Assembly (NCBI GenBank): GCA_021812735.1
Contig: JAKAMV010000476.1
Span: 1 to 7,638, forward strand
DNA length: 7,638 nucleotides
Source: Chloroflexota bacterium
GTDB lineage: Bacteria > Chloroflexota > Limnocylindria > Limnocylindrales > CSP1-4
Reading direction: 5' to 3'
The notes under the pieces were generated by a model that searched no databases, was not told the DNA's origin, and saw only the letters and a program-made list of their open reading frames with translations. Both the position numbers and the translations under genes were made by a program. Of the stretch, positions 6,692-7,638 are shown in pieces; position 1 is the stretch's first letter; each line of letters opens with the position of its first letter.

Positions 6692-6976
6692 CTCGCGCCG
6701 CACCCGGATCCCGCGCTGCTCCGCCATCGCCTGGACCCAGCCCGCCGCGTTCATGCCGGGATCGCTCTCGCGGTAGGGCGCATCGTCGCCGTCGTCGGCC
6801 CGCCCCTCGCCGCCCACGAGGGTCAGCGTCCCGCCATCGGCCGCGAGGTTGTCGAGCAGCCGCTCGAGGTCGTCCTCGCCAACCGCCACGAACCGGGACC
6901 CCACGTCCACCGAGACCGACCCGTCATCGCCGGCCATGACCGTGAGGTCGCCGCTCCGCCCCTCGCCGATCCCCAA
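6686..6976 (-). CDS. Small acidic hypothetical protein downstream of the TldE-like gene
   Basis: I do not recognise this 96-residue protein. Coding is supported by almost exclusive G or C at third codon positions and by a strong ribosome binding site (GGAGG, complement of 6985-6989) 8 bases before a TTG start at 6976. The frame is open further upstream but offers no ATG or GTG close by. The product is soluble-looking, glycine-rich and acidic (20 Asp/Glu against 9 Arg, no Lys, no Cys), with no signal peptide or membrane segment. A segment SVDVGSRFVAVGEDDLERLL looks like strand-strand-helix; the C-terminus (GWVQAMAEQRGIRVRREV) is a helix plus basic end. It lies 49 bases after the TldE-like gene on the same strand, so the two are probably co-transcribed. 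Function unknown. Confidence 0.72.
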   Translation of the reverse strand: MGIGEGRSGDLTVMAGDDGSVSVDVGSRFVAVGEDDLERLLDNLAADGGTLTLVGGEGRADDGDDAPYRESDPGMNAAGWVQAMAEQRGIRVRREV

Positions 6977-6984
6977 CGCCTCGT

Positions 6985-6989
6985 CCTCC
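6985..6989 (-). promoter_or_regulatory. Ribosome binding site of the small acidic protein gene
   Basis: GGAGG on the minus strand, 8 bases before the TTG at 6976, is the best Shine-Dalgarno sequence I noticed in the window. It fixes the unusual TTG as start rather than the ATG at 6937, which has none. Confidence 0.6.
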
Positions 6990-7025
6990 GTCCGGCCCAG
7001 CCGAATGGTCCGGCTCTTCGCCCCG

Positions 7026-7638
7026 CTACCCGGCGCGGGTGGCGCCGGTGAAGCTGAATGACGATAGTCGGACCGCGGGCACGACGCTGCCGCCGAGCAG
7101 CCCCCGCAGGCACCGCCGGTCGCGGCTGACCGCCTCGACGCCGGCGAGCGCGTCGAGGTAGGACATCGTGAACCGCAGGTTGCGCACCGGCCCCACGATC
7201 CGCCCGCCCTCGACGAGGAACGTCCCGTCCCGGGTCATGCCCGTGATCACGACTCGCTTGGGGTAGACCGGGTTGGTGTAGTGGAAGCGGGTGACCAGCA
7301 GCCCGCGCTCGAGCCCGCCGATCAGGTCCTCGGTGGTGGCGTCGCCTGCAGCCATGGCCATGTTGGTGGGGAACGGGCCATAGGGGTTCGGTGCCGGCAG
7401 GCCGTGGCCGGTCGAGCGGCGGCCCGCGCGCGATGCCGTCCGCGCGTCGAACGCGAGGTCGCGGCAGACGCCCCGGTCCAGCAGGGCGAGCCGCTGCTTG
7501 GCGACGCCCTCCGCGTCGAAGCCCACCGGCAGCCCGGCCGGGTCGCGACCGTCGTCGGTGATCGTCACCAGCGGCGAGGCGACCTGCTTGCCGGCCTCGA
7601 AGAAGGAGCGGTCCTCGGCCACGGCCAGCGCGCTGAAG
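7026..7638 (-). CDS. TldD/PmbA family protein, TldE-like, C-terminal part (start beyond right edge)
   Basis: The visible 203 residues are the C-terminal domain of a TldD/PmbA family protein. In this family TldD and TldE (PmbA) form a heterodimeric metalloprotease that degrades or trims unfolded peptides, such as the microcin B17 leader and the CcdA antitoxin in E. coli. Recognisable blocks are SPLVTITDD, GFDAEGVAKQR, STGHGLPAPNPYGPFPTN, GLLVTRFHYTNPVYPKRVVI and GMTRDGTFLVEGGRIVGPVR followed by NLRFT. This pattern is that of the TldE-like member; the metal-binding motif HExxxH of TldD would lie in the missing N-terminal part, so the active site cannot be judged. The reading frame continues past 7638, so the GTG at 7622 is an internal valine codon, not a start. 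A tldD-like gene would be expected upstream, outside the window. The stop is TAG at 7028-7026. Confidence 0.9.
   Translation of the reverse strand, partial: FSALAVAEDRSFFEAGKQVASPLVTITDDGRDPAGLPVGFDAEGVAKQRLALLDRGVCRDLAFDARTASRAGRRSTGHGLPAPNPYGPFPTNMAMAAGDATTEDLIGGLERGLLVTRFHYTNPVYPKRVVITGMTRDGTFLVEGGRIVGPVRNLRFTMSYLDALAGVEAVSRDRRCLRGLLGGSVVPAVRLSSFSFTGATRAG

Noticed and set aside
7622..7622. GTG at 7622 as the start of the TldE-like gene
   Set aside because: The frame stays open to the window edge and the N-terminal domain of the family is missing, so this is an internal codon of a longer gene.

Overview
The window is uniformly GC-rich (roughly 70% by eye), with codon third positions almost all G or C. 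Gene content (kinase-less multi-pass membrane modules, a GAF/SpoIIE-type phosphatase, a large BTAD-AAA-TPR regulator, a TldD/PmbA family protein) and a TANNNT-type, apparently leaderless promoter fit a high-GC Chloroflexota (for example Limnocylindria-like) or an Actinomycetota bacterium. The sequence alone does not settle the phylum. I see no tRNA, rRNA, CRISPR array, transposase or phage gene.

Left part, minus strand (about 3592 down to 1): a three-gene cluster. Two paralogous multi-pass membrane proteins (426 and 412 residues) overlap by 4 bases (GTGA). After a spacer of 85 to 118 bases comes a GAF-like/SpoIIE (PP2C-type) phosphatase that runs off the left edge. Both membrane proteins have the layout of the sensor half of a histidine kinase but end before any kinase domain. 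The set looks like a split signalling system: membrane sensor modules plus a soluble phosphatase, probably acting on an anti-sigma-factor antagonist or similar partner encoded elsewhere.

Middle, plus strand (3750-6623): one 957-residue regulator with an N-terminal OmpR-type winged helix, a BTAD domain, a STAND/AAA-type ATPase with intact Walker motifs, and a TPR-like C-terminal half. It is divergent from the membrane/phosphatase cluster. The 157-base region between them holds a 10-base direct repeat, a short palindrome and a -10-like TATCGT placed so that transcription would begin at the ATG. The heptamer CGTTACG of the repeat recurs in front of the phosphatase gene, so the regulator might control both itself and that cluster (inference).

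Right part, minus strand (7638 down to 6686): the C-terminal part of a TldD/PmbA (TldE-like) protein, entering from the right edge, followed 49 bases later by a small acidic 96-residue hypothetical protein with a good ribosome binding site and a TTG start. This pair converges on the regulator gene. An imperfect 14-base inverted repeat spans the junction and may act as a bidirectional terminator.
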